The translations under genes were made by a program, and so were the position numbers. A stretch of DNA of 64,000 bases, from NCBI GenBank assembly GCA_005954745.1, contig CP040678.1, positions 3,038,001 to 3,102,000 on the forward strand, in the 5' to 3' direction. Numbering within the stretch: position 1 is the stretch's first letter; each line of letters opens with the position of its first letter. The notes beneath the pieces are model-generated. The model was given only the letters and a program-made list of their open reading frames with translations. It did no database searches and was not told the DNA's origin. Below are positions 40,605-50,072 of the stretch, in pieces. The stretch is from Halostella pelagica (GTDB lineage Archaea > Halobacteriota > Halobacteria > Halobacteriales > Natronoarchaeaceae).

Positions 40605-40688
40605 TATAGTAGTGCTTGCAACTGTTTACAGATCCGATCGCACGCAGTCGTGCGATCGAGTGTGTGATAACTTGCAAGCGCTACTATA
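40605..40688. repeat. 84-bp nested palindrome upstream of small membrane gene
   Basis: Outer arms of 17 bases (TATAGTAGTGCTTGCAA at 40605-40621 and its complement with one mismatch at 40672-40688) enclose an inner perfect 10-base palindrome pair (CGATCGCACG, CGTGCGATCG) around CAGT. The architecture resembles the hairpins at 5533 and 29728, but the sequence is different. TATA-like ends face both ways. It could be a hairpin insertion element or a large operator. Confidence 0.75.
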
Positions 40689-40756
40689 ACTGTGGGCCAC
40701 TGCGGAGAGGTCGGGGCCGAGTGCTCCGGCAGTGACCGCCGCTCGGGCCGGGCGGA

Positions 40757-41803
40757 TCACCACTCCAGTCCGCGAGGGTCGTCCGGCGGTGAAAGCGGGG
40801 ACGACGGAAGGCCGTCCGGTGGTTCCGGGTCGTTGTAGCCGCCGGGAGCGACGTCGTTCGGACTCTCCGGATAAAACAGCGACGCGAAGGCGTGAAGGTG
40901 CTGCCGGCCGACACCGAGTTCGAACTGGCCGCCGCCGTACAGTCGAATGTCGCGCTTGCGGGCGAACTCGATGGTGTCGAGGAGGGATTCGACGCTCCCG
41001 AACCGCGACGGTTTCACGTTGAGCCAGCGCGGTTCGAACGGCAGCGATTCGACGCTGTCGACGCCGGTGATGGGATGGTCCCACGAGACGCGGTCGGCCA
41101 CCTCGTCGACGAACGCGTCCGTCTCGGCCGTCAGGGCAGGGTCTTCGATGATGGCCTTCGGGAACGCGTCGGCGACGAGTCGGTAGAGGTCGAGGTCGGC
41201 GCTCTGGTCGACGTCCGTTCCCTCGTACTGACCCTTCAGGTCGACGATGCGGACCGTCGCCCGCGACGCCAAGTCGGCAACCAGGTCGGCGTCCCAGTCA
41301 GATGTCGGGTCGAGTTTGAACGCCAGATCCGGGTCGGCGTCGAGCAGCGTCTCGATGCGGTCGACCGTGGGCGGGTCGCCCAGACGGGTCGAGACGACGA
41401 AGTTCACCGGGTCGTACGTCCGTCCGAGCGCGGACGCGAGCGACTCGCCAGCCTGTCTGAGCGCCAGGTCGAGCGCCGCGCTCTCGAACCCCCAGCGGCG
41501 GTAGTTGCGTGCGGCCGCCTGCTCCGGGTCGACGTTCGGGAAGAGTTCCACGTCGTCGAGTGCCTCGGAGAACGCTGCGACAGTGTACTCCCCGGCCAGG
41601 TCGAACGGCTGGCGGTCGACGAGAGCGTCGTGGGGGGCCGCGTCGTACGTGACATCTTCCCCGCGGCCCGTCTCTCCGTCGCCGCGAAGGGTTATCTCGG
41701 TCGTCACGCGCGTGAACCCGCTGGAAGTGTCCCGTTCGCGTCGCGTCAGTCCGACCTCGTCGATCCGTAGCGGATGGTCAGCAACTGCGTCGTACAGCGC
41801 CAT
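40757..41803 (-). CDS. Enolase-superfamily (mandelate racemase/OSBS-like) protein
   Basis: 348 residues. The N-terminal capping domain (about 1-110) is followed by a TIM-barrel part. The barrel has FKLDPTSDW (candidate Lys), IVDLKG and IIEDPA (metal-ligand Asp and Glu positions) and WLNVKPSRFGS (second Lys), in the order expected for OSBS/mandelate-racemase enzymes. The usual K-x-K pair is K-x-D here. Substrate cannot be predicted; no menaquinone genes adjoin it. It is divergent from the ABC transporter. Confidence 0.7.
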   Translation of the reverse strand: MALYDAVADHPLRIDEVGLTRRERDTSSGFTRVTTEITLRGDGETGRGEDVTYDAAPHDALVDRQPFDLAGEYTVAAFSEALDDVELFPNVDPEQAAARNYRRWGFESAALDLALRQAGESLASALGRTYDPVNFVVSTRLGDPPTVDRIETLLDADPDLAFKLDPTSDWDADLVADLASRATVRIVDLKGQYEGTDVDQSADLDLYRLVADAFPKAIIEDPALTAETDAFVDEVADRVSWDHPITGVDSVESLPFEPRWLNVKPSRFGSVESLLDTIEFARKRDIRLYGGGQFELGVGRQHLHAFASLFYPESPNDVAPGGYNDPEPPDGLPSSPLSPPDDPRGLEW

Positions 41804-41956
41804 GGGCTACTCTGTGGTCCGGGAGACTATCAGTGTATCCGAGTTACCGTTTCGCGCCGGTCCTCCGACGGTGGTCTCGGCGGATATCGCATCAGTTGAA
41901 TTGACACATCAAATTTGCCGACAGGAATATGACGGAGTACGCCCACTAGAAACACG

Positions 41957-42703
41957 ATGACTGCAATTCGGACACAGAGCGTTCAGAAGTCCTACGGCGA
42001 TCTGGAGGCGTTATCCGGCCTCTCACTGTCCGTAGACGAGGGCGAACTGTTCGGTCTGCTCGGCCCGAACGGAGCGGGAAAATCGACGACTATCGAGATC
42101 CTCACGGGACAGCTCCGGCCCGACGCGGGCGACGTGTCCGTTCTCGGGACGGACCCGACGACGAACCCCGCCGAAACCCGACGACGGGTCGGTATCCTGC
42201 CGGAGCGGGAGTCGCCGCCGAGTTTCCTGACGCCGCGCGAGTACTTCGAGTTCGTCAGTACAGTTCGCGACATCGACGACGAGACGCGAGAGCGCCGAGT
42301 CGAGGAGTGGGCGGACCGGCTGTCGTTCGCCGAACAGCTCGATACGCTGGCCACCGACCTCTCGCGCGGGCAACAGCAGAAGGTGATGATCGCCGGCGCG
42401 TTTCTCCACGAACCTGACCTCGTCTTCATCGACGAACCGCTGGCGAACCTCGACCCGATCGTCCAGGAACGCACCAAGCGGTTCTTCGAATCGTACGCCG
42501 CCGACGGCAACACGCTGTTTTTCTCGACACACCACGTCGAGGTGGCGGAGGACATCTGCACCCGCGTCGGCATCGTGAGCGGCGGCGAACTGATCGCCGA
42601 ACGCGACCCGCGAGCGCTTGACGAGGGGTCGTCGCTGCTCGACGCCTTCCTCGAGAACGTCGACGCGCCCGAATCGCGCGAGGCGCTGGCGACGGAACCA
42701 TGA
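41957..42703 (+). CDS. ABC transporter ATP-binding protein
   Basis: 248 residues. Walker A GPNGAGKST (36-44), signature LSRGQQQK, Walker B DLVFIDEPLANLDP and the H-loop FFSTHHVE are all present. It is the exporter/antibiotic-type single ATPase that pairs with one membrane subunit. Its stop overlaps the start of the permease gene at 42700 by four bases (ATGA), so they form a two-gene operon. The substrate is unknown. Confidence 0.94.
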   Translation: MTAIRTQSVQKSYGDLEALSGLSLSVDEGELFGLLGPNGAGKSTTIEILTGQLRPDAGDVSVLGTDPTTNPAETRRRVGILPERESPPSFLTPREYFEFVSTVRDIDDETRERRVEEWADRLSFAEQLDTLATDLSRGQQQKVMIAGAFLHEPDLVFIDEPLANLDPIVQERTKRFFESYAADGNTLFFSTHHVEVAEDICTRVGIVSGGELIAERDPRALDEGSSLLDAFLENVDAPESREALATEP

Positions 42704-44124
42704 GCCTGCACTGGACGCTGTTTCGCGGCATGCTCGCCGAGGAGTGGCGGCTTCACACCGAACTGTTCGGCGGCCGGCGCTTCGCGGTGTTTCCACTCCT
42801 CGTCACGGCGCTCGCCGCGGGGACCGCGTGGTTCCTCTCGCTCACCGAAGTGACCGTCGCGACGGTCGCCGCCGGTCTCCACGGCCTCGCGTTCGCGTTC
42901 GGGCTTCACACGGGTTCTATCGGCTTCGTCGGGCGTGACGCCATGGAGAATTTGCTCGGCGATATCACGATGCTCGTGTTCTCCGGGCGGACGCTTCCGG
43001 TGTCGCGGCGGACGCTGCTTTCGGTCTTTCTCGTCAAGGATATCGTCTACTACGGCGTCCTGTTCCTGCTCCCGCTCACGGTGGCAGTCGCGCCGCTCGC
43101 CTACGCCCGCGACCCGGCGCTGCTCGCTCGCCTGCCGCTGCTCTGGGCGACGACGACCGCAACGTTCCTGTTCGGTGCCGCTGTCACGTTCGCGTTCGTC
43201 GGCCTCTCGACGCGCGGCCTGCCCGGGCGCATGGTCGGTCTCCTGGCCGCGGCGGCTGTCGGCCTGGCCTGGGCCGCAGGCGTCGACGTCGGAGGAGCAA
43301 CGCCGTACGCGCTGTACGCCGACCCCTCACTCGCCACTGCGGCGATAGCCGTTGCCCCGTCGGTGGCCTTCGCTATCGTCGGCCTGTACGCCTACGACCC
43401 GTCGGTTCGGAGCGGGGTGCGAACGATCGACGCCGCGTTCGGACGGTGGCGTCGCCGCCTCGGCGACGACACCGGCCTGTGGATGAAGAGCCTGCTCGAC
43501 CTGCACCGGAGCAGCGGCGGCATCTGGAAGGTGCTTTTCTCCGGCGGCGTCCTGTTCGCCGTCAGCGCCGCACTCATCTTTCTCACCGAATCAGTCACCG
43601 GCGTCGAGCCGTCGATCGGACTCTCGTTCGGTGCCATTCTCGGTCTGACGGCCTTCACGACGTACAACTGGCTGACGCAGTTCGACGACCCGGACGACTA
43701 CCTGATCTACCCCGTCGGCGTCGCAGACGCCTTCGCCGCGAAGTTCCGGGCGTTTCTCGTCCTCGCCGTCCCCAACGGCCTGGCGTACTTCGCGCTCGCG
43801 GTAGTCTGGTTCGGGGCCGACCCTGCCCACGTCGCCGTGGGTGCCGTCCTCCTCGTCGGGATCGAACTCTACCTCTTCGGTCTGACGGTGGCGCTCGCCG
43901 GCCTACAGCCGAACGAGTTCCTCTTCGACAGCGTCCTGTTCGCCGCGTTCGGTGCCGCCGTCGCCGCGGCGCTCGTCCCGGTATTGATCGTCAGCTTAGT
44001 CGTGACGCCCGTCTCGACGACGCTTCTGGGCGCTCTCGCGGCCGCTGCAGTACTGCTCGGCGCTGTCGGCGTCGCCGTCTACCGCCGCGCTGTCCCGCGG
44101 TGGGAGCGACGCCTGCTTGCCTGA
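42700..44124 (+). CDS. ABC transporter permease
   Basis: 474 residues with about 10-12 hydrophobic segments in two halves, separated by a charged loop near 235-270 (VRTIDAAFGRWRRRLGDDTGLWMKSLLDLHRSSGGIW). It is coupled to the ATPase gene by an ATGA overlap. It has no recognisable substrate-specific motif. Probably an ABC-2-like exporter subunit; it is convergent with the large subtilase gene. Confidence 0.88.
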   Translation: MSLHWTLFRGMLAEEWRLHTELFGGRRFAVFPLLVTALAAGTAWFLSLTEVTVATVAAGLHGLAFAFGLHTGSIGFVGRDAMENLLGDITMLVFSGRTLPVSRRTLLSVFLVKDIVYYGVLFLLPLTVAVAPLAYARDPALLARLPLLWATTTATFLFGAAVTFAFVGLSTRGLPGRMVGLLAAAAVGLAWAAGVDVGGATPYALYADPSLATAAIAVAPSVAFAIVGLYAYDPSVRSGVRTIDAAFGRWRRRLGDDTGLWMKSLLDLHRSSGGIWKVLFSGGVLFAVSAALIFLTESVTGVEPSIGLSFGAILGLTAFTTYNWLTQFDDPDDYLIYPVGVADAFAAKFRAFLVLAVPNGLAYFALAVVWFGADPAHVAVGAVLLVGIELYLFGLTVALAGLQPNEFLFDSVLFAAFGAAVAAALVPVLIVSLVVTPVSTTLLGALAAAAVLLGAVGVAVYRRAVPRWERRLLA

Positions 44125-44221
44125 CACTGATCAGACCGCCAGACCGAACCCGAGTTCGTCGCTCCCGCCGTGGTCGCCTCGACCTCGTCCGGATCGACCT
44201 CGTGTTTCGCCGCGGCGTCGG

Positions 44222-47200
44222 CTACCGGAACCGCCGGCGGCCGAGAAGCGTAAGCGTCAGCGCGAGGACCGCACCGACCGGTCCGACGCCCGGTTGCCCG
44301 TCGCTTTCCGTCTCAGCGTCCCGGTCCTCTGCAGTGGTGGTCGACGGGTCACCGGTCGATTCGGTCTCCAACGGATCGCTCACCGTCACGGTCCCGACGT
44401 CCGTTTCGCCGATGTGCAGGTCGTGCGTGCCCGGTCCGAGCGTCGGAGCGAACGACACGGTCCGCGCCTCGCCGGGCGCGAGAGAGACAGTTCGCTCAGC
44501 GACGACCTCGCTGTCCCGTTCGAGCGCGACGGTGGCGTTACCTCCGGCGGTTCCGGTGTTCGTCACCGTCGCCTCGACGGGGACCGACTCGCCGTCCGCG
44601 ACTTCGGTCGCGCCGAGCGTCGCGTCGGTCACGGAGTACTCGGGGTGTTCGACGCCAACCGCGAACGCCGAGAACCCCGGAGTCGCCGCCTCGTACTCGT
44701 TCCCTGTGTAATTCGTCGGGAGGTCGCGCCACTCGCCGTCGTGATACCGGTAGAGCGTCACGTCGTCCGGGTCGGCACTGTCGGGGAGCGCCGACTGGGA
44801 CACGCTGAACCGGAGCGACGCCTCGGCGATCGCCTCCTCGGAAACGCCGTCGCGGCCGACGTCGAAGTAGCCAAGCGCCGTCGACCGGTTGTAAGCCGGG
44901 ACGTCCCCCGGCGGTTCCGCGGACGCCCCGACCGACAGGTCGAACTCGGGGGCGTTCTCGGCGAGAGTCACGTTGATACCGGTCGCACCGACGCCGTTCG
45001 CGGTCACTGACGCCGGGAGGTCGGCCGACGCGGTATCGCCTCGCAGGCCGCGGACGACGGTAACTGTCGCACCGTCCGCGGTGGCCGTCACGTCCGTTCC
45101 GACGCCGAGCGACGGTTCGAGCCCCGACGACGGCGCGCCGCCGCTTCCGCCCCCGCTACTGTCGTCGCCGTCGTTGTCGTCGCCGCCGTCGCTGCCATCG
45201 TTCCCTTCACCTCCGCCGCCGTCATTACCGTCTCCGTCGCCGCCATCATCTCCCCCACTACCATCGTCGTTACCGTCTCCGTCGCTACCGTTGCCGCTGC
45301 TGTTATCCGGTCTGGCTTCGACCGAAACGGTCACCGTATCGGTAGCCGAGACGCCGTACTCGTCGGTGAGCGTCAACGCGGCCTCGTACTCGCCGGGCGA
45401 CTCGTACGCGTGCGAGACGTGTTCTCCCTCGGCGGTCGCGCCGTCGCCGAAGGACCAGTCGTACGCGACGACTGTGCCCTGCGCCGCGCTGTCGGCGGCG
45501 TCGAACGTCACCGCGTCGCCGACGGTCGCCGTCGCGGGGTCGGCAGTAGCGTGCGCGACCAGCGACGGCTCTTCGAGCGTCACCGTGAGGTCCCGCGGGC
45601 CAGTGGCGACGACGGTCCGTTCGGTCGTCGTGGGGACGAACGACTCGTTCTCCGGCGGCGTGACCGCGACTGAGACGTTCCCGGAGAGTTCGAGTCCGTC
45701 TACGGGAAGTCGTCCGTCCGCCGTCGTCAGGAACTCGCCGACGCGGACCGACGCCCCGTTCGCGCTCACGTCGACCGCGACGGACGCGTTCGCCACCGGC
45801 GCTCCCGACTCGTCCGTGACCGTCATCGTCACCGGATGGCCGTCCGGTATGTCGTGCGTTCCGAGGTCAGCGTCCGTTTCGGTGACGGTGTTCGCCAGCG
45901 GGTAGACGTCCGCGACGCCGTCCTCGGGGAAGAACTCGTCTGCGGTCGTGTCGTACTGACGGTAGCCCACGTCGACGGTCGCGTTTCGGCGAACGCCGAC
46001 GGCGTACGACCCGTCCGCGTCGGTTCGCGAGACGTTCGTCCGCCTCGCCCCGTCGTGTGTCGTGACGACATCGTCGGCCGCGGCGGTACCGTCCGGGCCG
46101 CGGACCGTCCCTTCGAGCGTCACCGTCGGCGGCGCAGTCGACCGGTAGGCGTCGTACACCGTCGACTCCGCGAGGTTGCCCGACGCGTCGACGAGCGCGA
46201 CGTTCAGGTGGAGCGTCGACGCGGTGATCTGCGACCCGTCCAGTTCGACCGCGTACTCGCCGTTGCCCGTCCGCTCGACCGCCGCCTCGTGCCACGCCTC
46301 GCTCGTGTTCGTGACGTTCCCGTCGTGGGGGGCGGTCGTCACGGACCCGTCCGCGTAGCGCACGCGGACGCTGCCGTTGGCGAGGTCCATGTCGTCGCTC
46401 GCGGTGAGCGACAGCGTCACTGGAAGCCGGTACAGGGAGTTGCCTTCGCCACCGTCCGTCACCCGGATCCCCCGGAGTTCCGGCGGCGTGACGTCCTCGC
46501 CGGGACGGTACGTCGCGGCGTAGCGAGTGAGGGACCGCGTCGACAGGCCGTCGGAGCCGTTCGCCGTCAGCACCGCTTCGTACGTCGCGTTCTCGACGAG
46601 CGGGTCGTCGCCGGCGTACGCGAACTCGTCATCCGTTGTCGTCCGCGCGGCCACCGTCGTCCCGTTCCGGCGTATCTCGTAGTGGTTCGTCGCCGACGAC
46701 CGGTGGACGAACCGCGTGGGGGGTTGGTCAACCTGGAACCGCGCGCCGACGCTGACGTTGGCGGCGGCGGGCGTCGCCCCCAGATGCCAGTTCCGGCGGT
46801 CCGCCGTGAGCGGGTGGGCGCGGACGCTCACCGCTCTGTTCTCGCCGACCGCGAGCGACTGCATCGGCGAGACGAAACGCCAGTCGCCGCCGTTGTCGAC
46901 CGCTGTCAGCCCGTACGCCGTCCGGACGTCGCTCCCGGAGGGGGTGACGTACACCGTCTGCCGAGTTCTGTCGCGACGGTCCCAGCGGGCCGTCGTGAGG
47001 CCCCGTGTCGGGAACGCCGAGTGGGTGACAGTCCGCACGACATCGTAGTCGTCACCACTGCCGGTCCGGCCGTAGGTGACGGTCTGTGCGGCGAGGTCGG
47101 ACTCGTCGGGCGCGACGGTCCGCGGCCCGTCGACGCCGACGGTGGGATACACTAGATGATACGCCTCGGAAACGTCGAGGTGGTGCCCGCCGTCGTCGTA

Positions 47201-49600
47201 CGCGCTCGTAGGCGCGAGCAGGTACGAGACGCTAGCGTTTGCCGTACCCGTGCTGAATCGAACTGACGGTTCGTCGGGGAACGTCCGGAACGATTCGTAC
47301 GTCAGCGACCGACCGTCGGCGGTCGTCCGCTGCATTTCGCCCGCCGCGCGGAGCGTCTCCAGTTCGGTTCCGTCGCCGAGGCCGCTCGCGTTCAAGCCGT
47401 ACCGAACGGCGTCGTTCTCGTCGAACGAAACCGTCGCGTCGTCAGACACGGTCAGCGTCTCCTCCACGAGAACCGTCTCGCCGGTCGACTCGTCGACGCC
47501 GCCGCTGACGACCGTGTACGTGCCCTCGAAAACGAGCGTCTCCGCGTCGTCGCCGGAGAGAGACAGCACCTCAGTCGATCCGCCGTCACCGTGGCGGTAG
47601 AGGACCACTTCGTCGCCGGCGACGCTCGTTCCGTTCGCGCCGTGTTTCGAGACGGAGAGGCGGTGGCCGATCGTGTATCCGAAACTCCCGCGGTAGTCGC
47701 CGCCGTCGACTAGCAGTCGACCGGAGTAGACGCCCGCGTCGGTGGTCCCGTTGACTCGCACCGCGACGGCCTCGGTGTCTCCGGGCGCGACCGAGACGGC
47801 CGTCCGGTTCAGCGACACGTCGCCGGTCGTGCCGTCGTCGATATCGGTCGCGTGGGCGGAGACGTCAAGCGTTACCGTTTCGGTTCCGCGGTTAGCGAGT
47901 TCAACGATGCGCGTCTCGTTCGCAGACGGCCGGACGACGCCGAAGTCGACGGTCGACGGCGCGACGGTCACGTTTGCCGTCAGCGCGGCGGTCGCGTTGA
48001 CGCGGCCCGACCCCGCCTGGTAGATGTCGTAGTTGCCCTCGAGACGGTCCGTCCGCGTGACGAGCGCGCTCCGCACGTCGGTGGGGGTCCAGTCCGGATT
48101 CGCGTCGAGCAAGAGCGCGGCGATGCCGCTGACCGCGGGTGCCGACATACTCGTTCCGGAGTACTCGACGTACCTGTCGGTGCCCGCCCTCGCGCTGGCA
48201 ATGTCGACGCCGGGCGCGACGAGGTCGGGTTTCACGCGGTTCGTCGCCGTCGGGCCGCGGGAGGAAAACGGTGCGAGACGGTCGTCACCGTCGCTCGCGC
48301 CAACCGTGAGTGCCGACGGAACCACGCCGGGCGAGAGAACGGTACCGTAGCCGTCGTGGCCGGGGCGGCCGTCGTTACCCGCCGCGACGACGACGGTAAC
48401 GCCGTTGTCGACGGCGTACTGGACCGCGTCGAAGTAAGGGTCCTCGTCGTAAACGGGTCCGCCGAGGCTCACGCTGATCACGTCTGCGTCCGTCTCGTCG
48501 ACGGCGTACTCTATCGCGTCGATGACGTTGGAGCGACTGCCGTATCCGTCGCTCTCGATGACTCGGAGGTTCAGGACGCTCGCGTTCGGTGCGATGCCGG
48601 TGTAGGTTCCGTTGCTCGCGGAGCCGTCGCCCGCGACGATTCCGGCGGTGTGGGTCCCGTGCCCGTACGGGTCGTCAGTGGTCCCCTCGCCGGTGAAGTC
48701 GACCTGACGGGTCACGGCGTCCTGCAGGTCGGGATGAGAGTCGTCGACGCCCGAGTCGAGGACGGCGACGGTGACGTTCTCACCGTTGACGCCGTATCGA
48801 GAGCGCGCCGCGCCCGCACCGGTGAGTTCCGAAACGTCGTCGAGGGAGACGCTCACGCGTGCGTCGAGCGACACGTGTTCGATCTCGGCGCTCGTCCGGA
48901 GGGTCTCGTAGACGGCCGCAGACTGGTCTTTTGACACCGAGGCAGAAACCGCGTCGACGGAGTCGAGCGTGCGTTCGGCCGTCAGACCGCGCGTTCGGCC
49001 CATGTCGTCGCGCAGGGCCGCGGTCGGACTCCGCTCGGCATTGCCGTCCGTTCGACCGACTTCGTCCGGACTGCCTCGGCGCTCGACGATCACCGGGATC
49101 GAGTCGACGTTCGCGTCCGTCAGGTTCTGTTCCACCAGCAGGTCCACGTTGAACAGACGAGGATCGAACCGCTCCAGATCGGCGTTCTCGGGGAACACGT
49201 ACGTCCCGTCGGGTGTCGATATCCGCCGCATCGCCGTCTCCGCATCGGTCGTGTAGACGGTTTCACCGCGGCGCTTCTCGACGGTCACCGTCTGGCCGGT
49301 GATGAGCGTCAGCGTTACGGCGGACTCGTTCGCCGCTCCGGCGCGGTCAGCGCCCGGACCGGCAGTCGGGGAGCCGGTAGTTCTCCCGTCAGTCGAAGCG
49401 TTCGTGACCGAGAGGTTCGCATGGGTGTCCGATATCTGAACCTCTCGGTCGCCGGGCGGAGCCGCTTCTGCGTACGCGACAGCGGGTGCCGCTGTCGCCG
49501 AGACCAGCAGTAGAGCGACCAGAAACAGCGTCCGGAGAGACGCGTTGAGGCGAGACGATACGTCGTGGGACTCGCCTCCGCAGGGGCTGTCAGATTTCAT
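44222..49600 (-). CDS. Giant secreted subtilisin-like protease with PKD and PGF-type tail
   Basis: 1792 residues. A Sec-like signal (about 20-45) and propeptide (to about 260) precede an S8 subtilase domain. The triad is Asp282 (LDSGVDDSHPD), His314 (YGHGTHTAG) and Ser484 (SGTSMSAPAV), with oxyanion Asn409. Downstream are beta-rich domains, a carboxypeptidase-regulatory-like domain (about 1220-1300), a PKD domain (about 1395-1475, YDWSFGDGA), a Gly/Asp/Asn/Ser linker and a PGF-pre-PGF-like domain. A CARDB-like domain and a C-terminal QPGVG-hydrophobic-RRR signal follow. The last resembles PGF-CTERM, with Val for Phe. Probably anchored at the cell surface after archaeosortase processing. Confidence 0.92.
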   Translation of the reverse strand: MKSDSPCGGESHDVSSRLNASLRTLFLVALLLVSATAAPAVAYAEAAPPGDREVQISDTHANLSVTNASTDGRTTGSPTAGPGADRAGAANESAVTLTLITGQTVTVEKRRGETVYTTDAETAMRRISTPDGTYVFPENADLERFDPRLFNVDLLVEQNLTDANVDSIPVIVERRGSPDEVGRTDGNAERSPTAALRDDMGRTRGLTAERTLDSVDAVSASVSKDQSAAVYETLRTSAEIEHVSLDARVSVSLDDVSELTGAGAARSRYGVNGENVTVAVLDSGVDDSHPDLQDAVTRQVDFTGEGTTDDPYGHGTHTAGIVAGDGSASNGTYTGIAPNASVLNLRVIESDGYGSRSNVIDAIEYAVDETDADVISVSLGGPVYDEDPYFDAVQYAVDNGVTVVVAAGNDGRPGHDGYGTVLSPGVVPSALTVGASDGDDRLAPFSSRGPTATNRVKPDLVAPGVDIASARAGTDRYVEYSGTSMSAPAVSGIAALLLDANPDWTPTDVRSALVTRTDRLEGNYDIYQAGSGRVNATAALTANVTVAPSTVDFGVVRPSANETRIVELANRGTETVTLDVSAHATDIDDGTTGDVSLNRTAVSVAPGDTEAVAVRVNGTTDAGVYSGRLLVDGGDYRGSFGYTIGHRLSVSKHGANGTSVAGDEVVLYRHGDGGSTEVLSLSGDDAETLVFEGTYTVVSGGVDESTGETVLVEETLTVSDDATVSFDENDAVRYGLNASGLGDGTELETLRAAGEMQRTTADGRSLTYESFRTFPDEPSVRFSTGTANASVSYLLAPTSAYDDGGHHLDVSEAYHLVYPTVGVDGPRTVAPDESDLAAQTVTYGRTGSGDDYDVVRTVTHSAFPTRGLTTARWDRRDRTRQTVYVTPSGSDVRTAYGLTAVDNGGDWRFVSPMQSLAVGENRAVSVRAHPLTADRRNWHLGATPAAANVSVGARFQVDQPPTRFVHRSSATNHYEIRRNGTTVAARTTTDDEFAYAGDDPLVENATYEAVLTANGSDGLSTRSLTRYAATYRPGEDVTPPELRGIRVTDGGEGNSLYRLPVTLSLTASDDMDLANGSVRVRYADGSVTTAPHDGNVTNTSEAWHEAAVERTGNGEYAVELDGSQITASTLHLNVALVDASGNLAESTVYDAYRSTAPPTVTLEGTVRGPDGTAAADDVVTTHDGARRTNVSRTDADGSYAVGVRRNATVDVGYRQYDTTADEFFPEDGVADVYPLANTVTETDADLGTHDIPDGHPVTMTVTDESGAPVANASVAVDVSANGASVRVGEFLTTADGRLPVDGLELSGNVSVAVTPPENESFVPTTTERTVVATGPRDLTVTLEEPSLVAHATADPATATVGDAVTFDAADSAAQGTVVAYDWSFGDGATAEGEHVSHAYESPGEYEAALTLTDEYGVSATDTVTVSVEARPDNSSGNGSDGDGNDDGSGGDDGGDGDGNDGGGGEGNDGSDGGDDNDGDDSSGGGSGGAPSSGLEPSLGVGTDVTATADGATVTVVRGLRGDTASADLPASVTANGVGATGINVTLAENAPEFDLSVGASAEPPGDVPAYNRSTALGYFDVGRDGVSEEAIAEASLRFSVSQSALPDSADPDDVTLYRYHDGEWRDLPTNYTGNEYEAATPGFSAFAVGVEHPEYSVTDATLGATEVADGESVPVEATVTNTGTAGGNATVALERDSEVVAERTVSLAPGEARTVSFAPTLGPGTHDLHIGETDVGTVTVSDPLETESTGDPSTTTAEDRDAETESDGQPGVGPVGAVLALTLTLLGRRRFR

Positions 49601-49960
49601 ATCAGTCTGGATATCAGTATCGATAGCTGATATCGCCAGTACCTTGATGTGAAACGTAAATCTTGTGGTGGTACCGTCTCGACTTAGTAAGATTCAATTC
49701 GTAACTCAGAGAGAAATAGCAGACGTTCGGAACGGTCGGCGGCACTGCCGGCGGCGACGTCTGCGTCGGGAAATAGCGGTCGACGAGTCCGGGAACAACC
49801 GCTCCGCCTACGACGGTTCTACAATGTGCTGTTACCCACGTCCGTCGTAGAATGAAAGCCGGAGGTTTGAACCACGCCCGCGTCGGTCGTATCTCCCCCG
49901 TTCCGTAGTTCAGTCCCTCACGAGACGTATTGACCGCTCGCAGGATCGCTTGCGGCAAAA
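49601..49960. other. Gene-free stretch before the tRNA-Thr element
   Basis: Leader of the subtilase gene plus about 300 bases of moderate GC. No coding frame with haloarchaeal composition, RNA gene or strong repeat is seen. It ends where the partial tRNA copy begins. Confidence 0.5.
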
Positions 49961-49990
49961 GTAAGCCGGTGGGGGAATTTGGAACCCTCG
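49961..49990 (-). repeat. Partial tRNA-Thr 3' end (putative attL)
   Basis: GTAAGCCGGTGGGGG followed by ATTTG-GAACC resembles the 3' end of the tRNA-Thr gene and its flank at 54943-54970, with a few mismatches. It is the left boundary of the element whose recombinase starts at 50073. Confidence 0.7.
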
Positions 49991-50072
49991 GTGCTCCGTC
50001 GGGTGATTCTCGCCCTCTGGCGTCACCGCCGATCCTTACGCGGGGTAGTCTGTAGCCAGACAACAGACACCT

